Shown here in pieces: positions 24,941-37,659 of a stretch of DNA of 64,000 nt (position 1 is the first letter of the stretch; every line of letters starts with the position of its first letter). The translations under genes were made by a program, and so were the position numbers. The notes beneath the pieces are model-generated. The model ran no database searches, was not told the origin of the DNA, and worked only from the letters and a program-made list of their open reading frames with translations. The stretch lies in contig NC_088677.1 of NCBI RefSeq assembly GCF_950023065.1, forward strand, positions 22,527,230 through 22,591,229, in the 5' to 3' direction. The stretch is from Planococcus citri (lineage: Eukaryota > Arthropoda > Insecta > Hemiptera > Pseudococcidae).

Positions 24941-27900
24941 CTAAAGGTTGTCAGTCACTCTTCGTAAATAATCGTCGCCTGTTGAGTTGTGAAAATTGGT
25001 TTTGTCGTTCTGAAATTTGGACGAGCGTTGTTTTTGATTATTATTCATAGCGAACACGGTGAAATCGTTATTGGTAACGGTGACGCCACCGCCGCCGTTC
25101 AGCATAACATCCGCAGCGTCATCGGCAGCGGCGCCATTGTCGCTTTTCACGGTACAATCTTCGGCTTCTTCGTCGCTGGCTGAAACGTTGGAATAGCTTT
25201 CGGAAAGCGAGTCGGTCGTTGTTGGTTTTTCGCTCGATCTAGCGAGTCGCGAAAATGGCACTCGAACATCGATGATGGCGGCGTTTGAAGAATCGTCATC
25301 GTGTCGCGGACTTTCTTCTTCCACGTCCATTTGCTCTCGATCGCTGTTGTCTTCGTCGTCGTCGTCATCCATCTCTTCGACTAGGTCGTCATCGTCGTCG
25401 TTGTCGTCGTTCATTTTGGAATCGTAATCGTTCCGGTGGAAAGAAACGGACGGTTCGGTTTCGCTCGTTTCGATTTTAATCAGAGCCGGAGCGGGAGCAG
25501 ATACGGGCACGGGTACGGATATCGCGACCGCAGCTGCAGGTACGACGAGATTGGTTAGGCTGCGAGATCGGTCGTTTTTCGTCGCCAAAATGTGATTAAT
25601 GCTGAATCCGCTAAACTCGCTGATCGGTTTGGCTTTGCTTTCGGCAGGCTGCTCGGCTTCGTGAACGCGCAAGTGATCTCGATAGAAAGCCACCGATTTG
25701 TACACTTTGCGGCAATACTGGCACGTGTATTCGCATCGAGACGGCGCGTTTTTATGCAGCAAAAAGTGCTTATCCAGTTTGCTCTGCGAATTATGATAAT
25801 GGCCGCAGATAAAGCACGAGAATCGATTAGCCACCGTGTCGTTGACCAGGTCGGAATGCTGCGAGTCTAGATGGTAGAACAGATCGAAGTAGTCGCGGCA
25901 TACCTGCAAACAGATACCGCACGTGTGCTGCGATTCGTACGCGTGCGAACGAATCAAATGCTGCCATAATTGTTTCTTCGAATTCCAGATCTTATCGCAG
26001 CAGTCGCAAGCGATAGGACGGATATCGGTCCATCGCTCAGATCGACTGGTATCGAAACGCGGCGCTTGCTGGTGCTGCTGCTGGTGTCCGGCGGTATCGG
26101 CCGCCGATACCGGAACCGCTTCTATCTCCGTCTTCGGTTCTGCGTCACTGTTATCGACGTTAATTTGTTGTTGCTGGTGCTGCGATTCGCCGCCATAGCG
26201 GCTATTGGAGTGATGAATCAGTTTATGTTGTTTGAGTTCGTCCATGGCGCGGAACGTTTCCTTACACCAAATGCATTTGTATTTGCGTCGGAGGCGTTTG
26301 CTGGCGCTTTCGTCATTGTCGCCGTCGCCATCGCCGTACAGAGAGGTGTCCTCTTCGTTCGATTGCAGCGATCTTTTTACACCGGCGACTGTCTTGGATC
26401 CAGCAGCGTCAACATCACCCTCGGACTTGGCGTCTGCTGCTGCTGTGGCGATCGAACCGCAAGAAGACGAACGCGATAACGAGGCGATTGCAGGCGGCGA
26501 AGGCGAATGCGGCCCCTCAGCCAGCGTTTCATCATCTGCGTCTGCGTCCGCGTTGACGGAGCTGGACGCATTAGCGGCAGCGGCAGCGTTGGCGGACGGT
26601 TTGTCTTCAATGGCGGGATGATTATCGGTATGCTCCTGGAAAGCTTGTTCGTCAGTGAACACTTTCCAACAGATTTTACACGGCTTGTATTCGGGACCGT
26701 GCACCTTGACAATGTGGTCTACTACTTTGCTACTGACGGTCCAGTTTTTGCCGCATATCTGGCACGTACACGGCCGATGTAGCACGAAAGAATGAGCGCC
26801 GTGCACGTGCTCGACGAGTTGGTCGACAGACTGGTGAATGGAGGCGCAAATGGCGCACAGGTACTTGACGTCCGCTTTGTGATAGGTAACCAGATGTTTG
26901 CGTAGTTTCTTGCGATTTGAGAACATATCGCCGCAGATTTCGCAAATGTATGTGAAATATCCGCGCTGGTGCTCTAGTTTGTGCTTTTTCAAGTCCGCCT
27001 TCAAGCGTAACACTTTGCCGCAGCCGACCACGTCGCACACGAGCTCGTAGTTATCGGCGTGGCGTTCGCGTATATGCTGCAGCAGCCCTTTTTTCGTGTC
27101 GAACGCGCTAATTTCGCCCTCCGTTTGGCATACTTCGCAGGCGTGCTGAGCGTGCGAGTTTTTCACGTGTTTCGAGAGCACGCTTTGCAACTGGAACACT
27201 TTGGTGCATTTGGAGCATGGAAATACTCCGTTTACCGGCAGCACTTTGGCAGTCAGACTGGCAGCAGCCGCAGCCGACGCACCTAGCGCTTTCACTCCTT
27301 TACACGACTTGAGATGTTTCTTCAGTAAGCTACGAATGCGGAATAGTTTACCGCATAGGCTGCATTTGTGAGGCTGCTGTGGCTGCGGTGGTATTGCGGC
27401 GACGGGTATAATAGAACCGGCACCGGCGGCTGCTGCTGCGGCCGCTTGCTGTTGCAGTTGCTGTTGTTGCTGCAGCTGCAGTTGGTGCTGTTTACTCAGC
27501 AGCTTATCGACCGGATCCGAATGGTATTTGATTTTATGACGTTCGAGATGAGCTCGACTGGCGGACGTGCGCAAGCACAGGTTACAGGTGACGTTCGGAT
27601 CGCCTTTGTGCTGCTTGCTGACGTGCTTCCACAGATGGTTGTTGCCGTTGTAGAACTTGGGGCACAGATCGCAGACGAACAGCTGATGGACGGTGCGACG
27701 ATGCTGGGCGATATCGTCGTACTGTTCGAAGCTGACGTCCGGACAGAAGCTGCATACCAGATCGTCTTTCTTCTTGGCCGTGCTGGTGGCGGTAGGAACG
27801 CCGTCCGTTACGTTGTGCACGCGCCGATGACGCAGCATTTTAGAGCGTTCGGCGTACGGCCGTCCACACACGTCGCAGCATATTCCGCCCATCTCCTCGA

Positions 27901-30625
27901 GCGGCGGATGATCAGCCTGCACGTGCTGACGCAGTTCCGGCACGTTGCTGAAGATCTTCATGCAGATGCCGCAGATGGTCGGCAAGCACTTGGGATGCAC
28001 GTTCATCATATGCTTGTAAAAGACGGTTCGCGACTCCCACAGTTTGCCGCATATTTCGCACGTGTTGGTGAAATCGCCCTGCGATTCGTGATGCGTTTTC
28101 GCGTGCTCCTCCTTGAGCGCGACCGACACGAAGATCTTGCGGCAGTTGTCGCGCTGGCAGGTGACGCGCGAGTCGCCCAAATGCGAATAATACATATGCC
28201 ACCAGCGATCGATACGAGTGGCGTGAGCCGAAGCGCACAGCTCGCACTTGTACACGGCGGACGGCGACAACGTCGCGGCGTCGTTCGCGTCGTTATGAAA
28301 ATTACGCGTATGATGGTTGAGTTTATCCTCGTTAAAGAACCGTTTGCGGCAAACTGTGCATTCGCGCGGAGCGAACGCGTTATTCAGCGATACCATCTCC
28401 TCCGGCTGAATGGTCTGGCCCTGATTGTCGATCAGCGTGTGCAACGTAGCGTGTTTAAGCAATTTCTGGCGCGAATCGTGCTGCCGACCGCACACCTGGC
28501 ACGAGTAACGTCGCTGCACCACCGCCTTGTCGCCTGAATGCGCCGTGTTCACGTGCTCGATCAACGTGATGTTGTCGCAGCAGATTTTCAAACAAATGCC
28601 GCACGATACGCTCGCCTCTTCGCGATGCGCGTGCACCATGTGCAGCCACAGACTGGCGCGATCCTGGAACTCGCGACGACACACTTCGCAAAATATCACC
28701 GTCTCTTGTTCCATCATGTTTTCCAAGTCGTCGTCGTTTTTCGCTCCTTCCGAATGGGGCGTCGTTTCCGCCGACAGCTGCGACATGAACGATTGCGAGA
28801 GCAGCGGTCGCGTTTGCGGCATCTCCGACGACAGCACTTCGTAAGGCTCGATACCGTGCGTCGTCGAGAAATGCTTGTTCAACGACGAACGTAAATTGAA
28901 ATTTTTTTCGCACAGCAGGCACGTGAATCTTTCTTGCTGACGCGACGATTCGTCCTCCTCCGCAATGTCATTCTCGTTTTCGTTTTCTTCGCAGCCGTCT
29001 CTACTCTTTCCAGCGATTCGATTTACTACAGCCGACGTTGGTACAATTGCAGCCGGTATCGCAGATCCACCGCCACCGCCGCAATCGACGTTATCGTCGC
29101 TTTCTCGAGCAATTTTTCGCGGTTTACAGCTTTTTCGTCGACTTCCGCTATCGTCCGGCGTCGACGTATCGAAGTATTTCATATTCATCTTGGTCGTATC
29201 GTTTTGAAACTAAAACAAACAAACGAACGAATCGCCATTAGATCGTCGCAATGTTCCCACCCTTCATTCGCCAATCTCTCCGATGCGATACTCACTGTCG
29301 AGTCGTTATGCAGCGGCTTATGTTCGACAGATAACCATCTTCGATCGGTCTTCCAAAACTGCGATTTTTTACCATCTTGAGAATTCGATCTGCAAACGAA
29401 TCGATACACGAGCGATAACATAATACGTATTTTTACGTTCGATTCGAATCAATAGATGAGCAAAGGTACAAAAATACTCACTTTGGACGGATGCTCGAGC
29501 TTTCTTCGGAGTTGACGCCGACCTAAAGGGAAAAAAATCAAGTTCACGAGCATTAGTGCTGTCCAAATGTCGTATATTTACTTGTATCATCGTGCGAAAT
29601 CATCGCCACGAATAATTACTCGATCGGAGCCGTACCTCGAGAAAATCCAGCGGATTTGGTGGTTCTTCTTCGCATTCTACTGGTGTGCTACTTTTGATCT
29701 CATTTTGTTTTTCTCTGCTCGAGTCGGTAGATATCGCGAAGATGGAAACCTGTATTAACAAACGAACATATAGGTTAGCGTGAATAGTGTTTTATATTGT
29801 CGATTGGACAATTCGATGGGCGCTGGTGCTTACTTCGGGATGGATTTTATAAGATCTGCCTGCTATCACATTTTTCGTCTGCTTTTCTCTTTCCTGCAGC
29901 AGATAAAAAAAAACATAAATTACTCGTAATCTCGTATCCACGTAGGCGAGTAATACTATAGATAAATTCGATTCGACAAACGTCGTAAAAGACATAATAA
30001 TACTCATCTATCCGAATATCGATCCAACTTACCAATTGGTAGAGATGTTTTTCCAAACTTCTATTGACTTGCACGCATTTACACCTGAATTCGTAAGTCG
30101 TCTCCAAATTATATATGCATTTAAAGCACAAAGATTTCGGTAAGCCGTCATTTTCTTCAACCTTTAAACGATACAAGATCATACAAACGGATTAGTATCT
30201 ATCTGTGAGATTCAACGATGCGAACAAACGCAAAAATAATAGAAATTTCGCCAAATAGCTAACCTTAAAAGGAAGACAAGTTTGAATTTTCTTGCGTAAT
30301 TGTCGTTTTATCGCTTCATCGCTGAATAGTCCGATTTTCACATTGTCGATTGACGCGCACAGCCGGCACAATTCGTTGAAATTCGCTTTAATTTCAGTTT
30401 CATCGCTGCAACACAAAGATCAGTGTTTTACAAGTCTATATGGAATTTGACTTCCGCCAGCGACTACGATGATACAGTCGTCCAACGAAATATTCAAACA
30501 TTAAAAATAGGTCAACTTGATCGCAGTTGGTTTGTAAGGTTTGTCAAATAGAAAATAGATTACAGAGTGAAATATCGGACGAGATGTCGTCTCACTTCTT
30601 CGGTAAAAACTTACATTTCTTGCAT
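24941..30625 (-). CDS. ZAD-type C2H2 zinc-finger protein, about 26 fingers
   Basis: Eight coding exons join in frame: 30625-30615, 30405-30264, 30161-30033, 29893-29834, 29749-29636, 29522-29482, 29389-29296 and 29209-24941, giving 1619 aa. The N-terminus has a ZAD (zinc-finger-associated domain) with Cys17, Cys20, Cys63 and Cys66, the arthropod dimerisation module of many transcription factors. One 4.27-kb exon then encodes about 26 C2H2 fingers from about residue 292 to about 1360. They come in clusters separated by a Gln/Ala-rich linker (after finger 13) and Ser/Asp-rich linkers, and an acidic Asp-rich tail follows. Most links between fingers are longer than the TGEKP type, so not all need bind DNA. 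The first coding exon is only 11 nt (ATGCAAGAAAT) and is the least certain part. The big exon is far richer in GC than its surroundings. Likely a nuclear regulator; I recognise no specific orthologue. Confidence 0.9.
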
Positions 30626-31228
30626 TATTGATAACCGATGAAATCGTCAGACTGAACTTGAACGAGTACAGGAAAACGAAAACAAACGAAGCTGATCTAC
30701 GAGTAACTCTCTCTTGTTTACATGATGAATGGTACGGATGAGCTGCGAACTTGGTGATCAACACTGCGAAACTACTCCATCGTATCTCTGTGCGAAATTA
30801 TTTATCGAAGAAAATCAGTCAGGGAGCGATACATATAAACGAATATTCGCCGTTGGTACGCATTTCCTCGAGATTAGGTAATCTCAACAAGACTATAGCT
30901 GAACACGGAGAAACACCCCCGTTCATAGGTGAATGTTGCACTAATCTGGTTCAAACGTAAATGGTATTCTGCGAACCGTTTTCAAATATTACTCGAAAAA
31001 ACGAACGCTAAAACTAGATAATATAACGCAGAATTTATCCCGCATTCTTAATCTTACTCGTACTTGTTAATTAATTATTATACACAATACATCATTACAT
31101 TAAAACACACATACACAAAATCTCACAGACTCACGGATATTTCACTTGATCACTTCACTTCACTCAAGTGAGGTGCGGAACATTTTACTCTAGAAGCGAG
31201 CAATCTCGTTCACTTGTTCGGAACGTAG
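30626..31228. promoter_or_regulatory. Upstream region of the zinc-finger gene
   Basis: Unique-looking sequence 5' of the zinc-finger start, expected to contain its 5' UTR and promoter. A 69-aa plus-strand ORF (30751-30960) shows no domain and I do not call it. Confidence 0.35.
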
Positions 31229-31674
31229 CAGGGATTTCCAGCCAATCATCGATTAGCTTTTGGCTATCAGCTTTTAGCTTGATTTTCATTAGCTTAAATA
31301 AAGCTGGCTATTGGCTGGCAAAATTTCATTGGCTGGCGATTGGCTGGCTTTTGGCTTACGAAAACAAAAATACATGTGACCCCTCAAAATACTCGTTATG
31401 ACGTGTAGATGGTTATTAAAAGGACAATTTTCATTTCTGTGGTGTCAGTGAGTGAAAGACGTGAGTCACGAGTCAAAAAAAAATAAAATATGAGAAAAAA
31501 ATTTTAAAAAATTGAAAAATTTTAAAATCACTCCCAAGTTCATTAGCTTTTGGCTATTAGCTATTGGCTGGCAATTTTTCATTAAGCCAGCTTTTGGCTA
31601 TTGGCTTAAATACCATTAGCTTGCATCAGCTATTGGCTTTTGGCTTTTAGCTATTGGCTGGCTGGAAATCCCTG
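31229..31674. mobile_element. hAT-like MITE, 446 bp, perfect 8-bp target duplication
   Basis: The ends CAGGGATTTCCAGCC and GGCTGGAAATCCCTG are inverted repeats. GAACGTAG occurs immediately before (31221-31228) and after (31675-31682), the 8-bp duplication typical of hAT insertion. The interior is dominated by repeats of GGCTATTGGCTGGC and TTAGCTTTTGGC. There is no coding capacity. Confidence 0.92.
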
Positions 31675-31682
31675 GAACGTAG

Positions 31683-32203
31683 GTTAAAAAGCGAAATTTT
31701 TATTTTATTTTTCAATAATAGATCATAGAGGTGTTCTTTTTATCTTTTTACACGGATTTTGACAGATTTTCGAGAATCTGGATTTTGAACATTTTTTAAA
31801 ATCTCTTTTCAACACTTTTGAGATTACATTAAAGACAAGTGATATCACTTTAGATTACATTCACCAATTTCTCAAAACCTCGAGCCTTCTTTCAGTTCTT
31901 TCTTTTTCAAAAAATTCAAAATGCTGCTAAGCTACCCAAGCAGATTCTTGTGGATTTAAATCTGCCAAAATCCAGATTCTCGAAAATCTGCCAAAAATGC
32001 CAAAAATCCGTGTAAAAAGAACACAAACATCTAATGAACTAATGAACACGATAAATTTTGGTAAAGCTTCAAGAACTTTTTCATTTATTTTTTTTTAAAT
32101 TGAAAATGAAAAATACGTACGATGCCTTTTCAAGTTTCAACCTTTTCTGTTTTTGACCGTTTTTCAAAATCCGTACTCGGTATTCGACGGTATTGAAAGT
32201 ACA
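31683..32203. repeat. Spacer with an inverted word pair
   Basis: TTTTACACGGATTTTGACAG near 31747, continuing into CGAGAATCTGGATTTTG, is echoed in reverse complement near 31966-32022 (CAAAATCCAGATTCTCG and ATCCGTGTAAAAAGAACAC). This makes an imperfect inverted repeat of about 290 bp overall. No gene. Confidence 0.5.
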
Positions 32204-32894
32204 GGGATTATACTCAAATTTTTCTCAAAAAATGGAACTTTGGTAACCAAGAAAGCCGGAAAACATAACTCAAAAAAATGCTGTTAAAAAAAAGTGGCAA
32301 CCAAAAAACTTCAATGCATACAAAGCATTTGGTAAGTACATTTTATTTTAGATTACACAAAAAAAAACAAAACAAATCATAACAAAAATTCCGATAGAAA
32401 TTTTTTCAAAAAAACAAAAAAACATCAAATTATTCGAATAATAACCATTTTTGACAAAAGAAACTAGAACCTCAGCTCAAAACAGATGATAATTATCAAC
32501 ATTTCGAAAGAAAACTACTCGTAGATCAAAATGCAAGAAAAAAGCATTGAAAAAAATATAGGATTCCGCGGAAACATACCTAATCGAAAAATGTGTTAAA
32601 CTACTTACTGAAAAAATTGCGAAATTCAAAGAAGATGGGGAAGTCTACCGAAACAGGGAGGAATGAAATTTAATCTTTTATTCAAAATCATTTCCAAAAA
32701 TCAAACACAGAAATACCAATTGTAAAATAGCAGAAATGTTGACGTGAGCGAAGATTTGATTAAGACAAAAATTATTCGAGTGTTGAGAAATAATGAACAA
32801 TATTTTGTAAAAAAATTTCATAAATAAAAAGAATTATTTTAGAACGGTAAACTCATTAAAATCAACAAAAAAAGGGCGCCGGGGGAGGTAGTTG

Positions 32895-34515
32895 AGTCGG
32901 GGAGCCCACTTAAGGACAAATTGCACCCCCTTCGATCCTCCGAGGCAACTTTTTTCTTAAAGGGGGAGTCCTAAGGAACATTTCTAGCCCTTGTACTAAA
33001 AAAAAATTAGCCCTAATTACAGAATGGCGGCCATTCTGATTGACAGGTCAGCCGAAATTGCAGATTTTAAGTCCCAACATAGGACTTGCACAAAATTTTT
33101 CAAACTGTACAAAGGTAGATCGAAAGATCAAGCAAAAATTTATCACCTGTCAAAATTTCAAGTGCTAAAGTGCGTTTTTCGATTTTTGGCGAATTTTTTA
33201 AAATCAAATTTAGACCAAAAATGAGGGGAAAAATCAAAATTTTACCAAATTGACCGAGAAAGCTGAAATTTGGGATACATCCCAAATTTTTTCAATGAAA
33301 AAAATCGAGTTTTCTGATGAACTTTACTTACACTTTTTTTTGAGAGATAGATTTTTGAATGACCAACTCTCAACGGTTCCCATCTGACATGAAAAAATGT
33401 AATTCCCCAAAATTTCATCAAACAAGAGATGGAAAGTGGAAATTTATTCTGCAAAACTAATTTCAATACGCTGCGAAATCGACTGCAGGGGGATTTCAAG
33501 TCGTTTTGGAGCCTCCAGCGACTTTTTGAGAGGTCATGTGGTCTTTTTTGAAAAAATTGAAATTTCCAAAAATTAGCTGGGAGCTTCAAAATCATTTAAA
33601 ACCATTTGAAACCACCATGTAGTCGAGTTCATATCGTATTGAAATTAGTTTCCGAAGTAAATGTCAGCTTGCCAACTCCATTTGGTAAAATGTTGCGGGA
33701 ATTTCAAGTTTCAAAAATCTACTGGAGGCTCCAGTAATTTTCGAAAAGTCGCTGGAGGCTCCAAAATGATTTGAACCCACATGAAGTCGTCTTTAGAGAA
33801 TGTTAAAATTGGAGTGTACAGTAAACTTCAGCTTTCCACCGCCATTTGATGAAATGTTGTGAAAATTTAAAACTTCAAAAATATGATGGAGGCTCCAGGA
33901 ATTATTAAAAAGTCGCCGGAGGCTACAAAGCGACTTGAAATTCACCTACAGTATTTCGTAGCGCATTGAAATTAGTTTACAGAATAAATTTCAGCTTTCC
34001 AACTCCATTTTGGTAAAATTTTGTGAGAATTTCGAGTTTCAAAGATCTGCTGGAAGCTCCAGAACTGCTCAAAACAGTTTGAAACGGTTTCCAATCGATT
34101 TGGCATGTCGAAAATAAGGTGTATCTCAAATTTCAACTTTCTTGGACAATTTGGTAAAATTTTGATTTTTTCCCTCATTTTTGGTCTAAATTTGATTTAA
34201 AAAAATTCGCCAAAAATCGAAAAACGCTCTTTAGCACTTGAAATTTTGACAGGTGATGAATTTTTGCTTGATCTTTCGATCTACCTTTGACCTTTGTACA
34301 GTTTGAAATATTTTGTGCAAGTCCTATGTTGGAACGCAAAATCTGCGATTTCGGCTGACCTGTCAATCAAAATGGCCGCCATTTTGAAAGTAGTGCCACT
34401 TTTTTTTGAGTACAAGGGCTAGAAATGTTCCTTAGGACTCCCCCTTTAAGAAAAAAGTTGCCTCGGTGGATCGACGGTGGGGAGTGCAATTTATCCTTAA
34501 GTGGGCTCCCCGACT
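32895..34515. repeat. Foldback element, full-length copy (1621 bp)
   Basis: The ends AGTCGGGGAGCCCACTTAAG and its reverse complement bound the element. The arms run inwards for about 700 bp with moderate divergence and share CTGGAGGCTCCAG-type words with the copy at 4550-5916. No clear target duplication is visible (flanks GGTAGTTG and AAGGAGAG). No ORF with a transposase signature. Confidence 0.82.
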
Positions 34516-35039
34516 AAGGAGAGGAAGATTGCAATCCAAATTTGGAAAAAAGTAATTTTTGAAAATCATTTTAAAAATTTGAATATTAAAAAATGTACTA
34601 TGCTTCAAAAAGAAAAGAAATCCTCCATCAAAATTGTCAAAAATTGACATGATTCAAAAAAAAAAAAAGGAAAAAAGATGACAAAATTATTGAAAATTGA
34701 GAGAAAATGACCAAAACAGGAAGCAGAGCAAAGATCAAGATCCGGAGACAAAAAAAATAGTCAAAAAATAATGTTGAAAAACCACTTTATGATCTTCTGT
34801 TATTAAATCAAAATCATAACTCATAAGTCCCTAACCCTAAGAATAAAACTCAAGAGCGAAATTCAAAATGAAACAAAAAACAGAGTTTTGTCGACATTTA
34901 AAAAGTTGAAAAAAATCACGAGGATTCGCGAATAAAATTTCGATTAAAAATAGAAAAAATTAAAGTAAAAAGCACTAAAATGTAAGAAAAAACATCGCAA
35001 AAATTGGTAAAAGAAATCACGAAATTTAGAGATCGCAGC

Positions 35040-35515
35040 AATCGATCGAATTTTGCTGCAGTTAGGTTAGGTTAGCAGAAAATCGATCGGATTTTGCTAT
35101 AGTTAGGTTAGGTTAGCTAACCTAACCTAACCTAACCTAACTATAGCAAAAGCGAACGAACAAACCTCACGTTAGGTTAGACTTCGTGTATTTCCGTTAG
35201 GTTAGCCTTCGGGCAATTCCGTTAGGTTAGGTTAGCGTTCGTGCAACTCCGTTAGGTTAGCCTTCGGCTATGTTCGAGTTCTTTGAATAGATTCGTTCAT
35301 ATTAACTTCAGAGCTTTTCTAATTTCTACTTTATTCGATTTAAGAAAAGTTCAAAGCTGTGTAATGAAGAGATGGAAACGAAAATGAAATTCTGACGAAG
35401 TGATAAAATCTGAGGATTTACATGTGACCGATGAAACTGTATGAATGACGAACGAAGTCGATAAATTCGATTTTCAACTAACTTCGGTGCTTCAGTGGTC
35501 ACAACCTCTTTCTCC
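35040..35515. repeat. Clustered TTAGG/CCTAA runs in a unique segment
   Basis: GTTAGGTTAGGTTAGC occurs near 35061 and 35102. The second is followed directly by five CCTAA-type units, so TTAGG and CCTAA face each other. Further GTTAGGTTAG words lie near 35173, 35200, 35221 and 35252. TTAGG is the common insect telomere unit, but the runs are short and interspersed. A 63-aa minus-strand ORF at 35326-35517 is not supported. Confidence 0.6.
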
Positions 35516-35590
35516 AAATTTCTTCTAAAACCATCGAGAAATTCAAAAATAATACCTGTCGAAATTAGAAAACCCCTAAGTTGGTAAATA

Positions 35591-36289
35591 GTATCCCAAA
35601 ATACACGAGCAGCAAAAATTTAAAATTCTGAAATTCATTTTTTGATTTTTTTGAGAATTTTTAAAAATCCAAATTTGGCTCATTTCTTATTTTAAAAAAT
35701 ATGAATTCAAAAAAAATGTACATAACAGACTGCAATTTGGTTTGAACCCATGTTGTTGAGCGAGATGAAAAGTTCAAATTGAAATTATTCGTCTTTAAAT
35801 ACGGCAAGCTTTCGAGATGCTAGATTCCAATTTGAACGAGGTCGCGATTTTCCTTTCCATAACTCCTATAACCAAAATTTCAGTCGTTCAATTGGATTTA
35901 CTGACTTTTGACGAACTATTGAAAATTCAAAATACACTAGGTACTTTCACGCATTTTTTTCAATTATGAAAATTGATCCCCGAATGTCTTTCCGGAAAGT
36001 TTCAGAGAATAATGATCTCATTCAAAATAAAAAATAATGAGAATTTATCAAAGCTCTTCAGTTGTACTAATCAGTCGTTCGTGTTACATTATGGAAAAAA
36101 ACCATCACCATTTCGAAAATATCAAAATATGTATTCAACTTTAGAACAAATCACAAGAATAATAATAATAGTTAATCTATACACTGAATTAAATAACAAT
36201 AATAAAAAAACAATTACTGATATTTATGCTACATAGAGACACATCGAATAATAATTTTAAATAAAGACAAATCATCACGTAGGAACTGA
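35591..36289. other. Likely 3' UTR/flank of MRGBP
   Basis: AT-rich sequence downstream of the MRGBP stop on the minus strand. No repeat family or gene was recognised. A short plus-strand ORF (35973-36236) looks incidental. Confidence 0.4.
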
Positions 36290-37659
36290 TTACCGTCTAG
36301 CGACGCTTTTTCGTTTTATAGTTTCAATTTTACTAGAATCAGGTTTCACATTCACAGACGAATCAGGCTTGCTTTCCGAAGTAGACGAACACCTTTGAGA
36401 AAATCTTCTCTTCACCGCGGATTTTTCATCACCCGATGATCTCGTAGGTGATTTCACTTTCTCAGCTTCAGTATTCGTAGTCGTAGGTGTTTCTTGAGAT
36501 ACTATAGACGCTTTTCGAGAACGAGTAGCAGTAGAAGGCGTAAGTTCGCTGGCTGCAGGTGTTATTTTTGGCGAAGCTTTTCCAGTATTCGAGTTTTCTG
36601 CATCGGAACTAACGACCGGCTCGGCTTTCGCGAATTTATTACTTCTGGTTCTTTTGATCTTGACAACTTGATCACTATTACTGACATTCTTCAGTTCACT
36701 AGGCTGCGGTGGAGGATTCCTCACTTCGGGTGTATCTTCTTTTGCAGCATCATTCGCACTATCGAAATTGTCGTCGTTATCCGATGATGGGAAATTAAGG
36801 GTAACAATGGTGCCTGAAAATATCGCGAGAATTTCATTAGAATAAATTTATAACGCACAGGATTTACTTAATTACGAATAAATATATTTATTTTACCTGA
36901 TGAAACTTCACCGGCTTTGCCATATTGTCTGATAACTTTCTTATTTTCCGTATCGTCGCCGTATTTTCGTACAATACTTTCGTTCAAATCACCATTATCT
37001 GGCCTCTGTTTGGTATCAATTCTTGCACGATCGACGCTTTTGTACTGCGGGTTCTCGAACCATTTCAGTTTCTCGTTACCTTTCAATTTAAACGGTGGTT
37101 TAGAATCTGAATCTTCGTCGTCGGTTTCGTCAATACAGCTGATATATTTTCTATACAATCCAGAAACATCTACGCTTTTCTTCTCGTCGTCGGTTAAACT
37201 TTTCACGTATGATTCCGGTATTAGTTCGACTGGTAGTTTGAATTCTTCTTCGCCGTTCTTGAACGGAAGCAGTTCATTATCGTCCTGTAATATTGATCAT
37301 TCAAATACGTAGGTATTCGGGATAATAATTTTATTATTCATTTGAGAATAAAATAAAAATCATCTTACCAAGCTTTTCAAATTATACCAAGAATTCAACT
37401 TCCTCCATATGACGTCTGAATTAACGGATTTCTTCGAAGATGAAGTGAACTTATCCCAGATTATGGACATTTGAAAATGTTTATCGACTCCTGAAATGAA
37501 AATTGAGCTTTATATAGTTCATTTCATAATTTCCAGCTGACGAATAAAATTGCAATACTTACCAACTGGTTTATTGTCAAGAGTACTGTACAGAAGATGT
37601 ACTTCATCTTCCACTGTCCATTTGTTCGGATCAGCAAGTTCGGCATCAAAATTTGTCAT
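36290..37659 (-). CDS. MRGBP: MRGBP/Eaf7-like subunit of the NuA4/TIP60 histone acetyltransferase complex
   Basis: Four exons, 37659-37563, 37490-37369, 37284-36897 and 36813-36290, splice in frame to 376 aa. The first ~100 residues match the Eaf7/MRGBP family: WTVEDEVHLLYSTLDNKPVG, then VDKHFQM...IWDKF, and a LPFKN...FKLPVELI segment. Family members bind MRG15/MORF4L proteins inside NuA4/TIP60, a nuclear complex that acetylates histones H4 and H2A. The C-terminal two thirds are Ser/Thr/Lys-rich with acidic and basic patches, look disordered and extend well past the roughly 200-aa vertebrate protein. The start ATG begins the conserved region within a dozen residues. All donors are GTAAG or GTAAA and the acceptors are good. 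Only the tail beyond about residue 200 lacks family support. Confidence 0.9.

Larger units (their letters stand above)
32204..35590. mobile_element. CAGGGATT-family element, third copy, interrupted
   Basis: Starts CAGGGATTATACTC near 32204 and follows the ADAR-intron copy, with matching text up to CTGTCGAAATTAGAAAACCC near 35555-35575. A full-length foldback (32895-34515) and a TTAGG-containing segment (about 35040-35515) interrupt it. The right terminus was not found. The foldback lies at a different point from that in the ADAR-intron copy. Confidence 0.6.

Noticed and set aside
27368..28537. 389-aa plus-strand ORF opposite the zinc-finger exon
   Set aside because: It is the reverse-strand shadow of the GC-rich finger-coding exon; the finger frame has clear Cys/His spacing, the plus frame has no domain.
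35061..35141. True telomere or chromosome end
   Set aside because: Only a few units, mixed orientation and ordinary single-copy genes on both sides.
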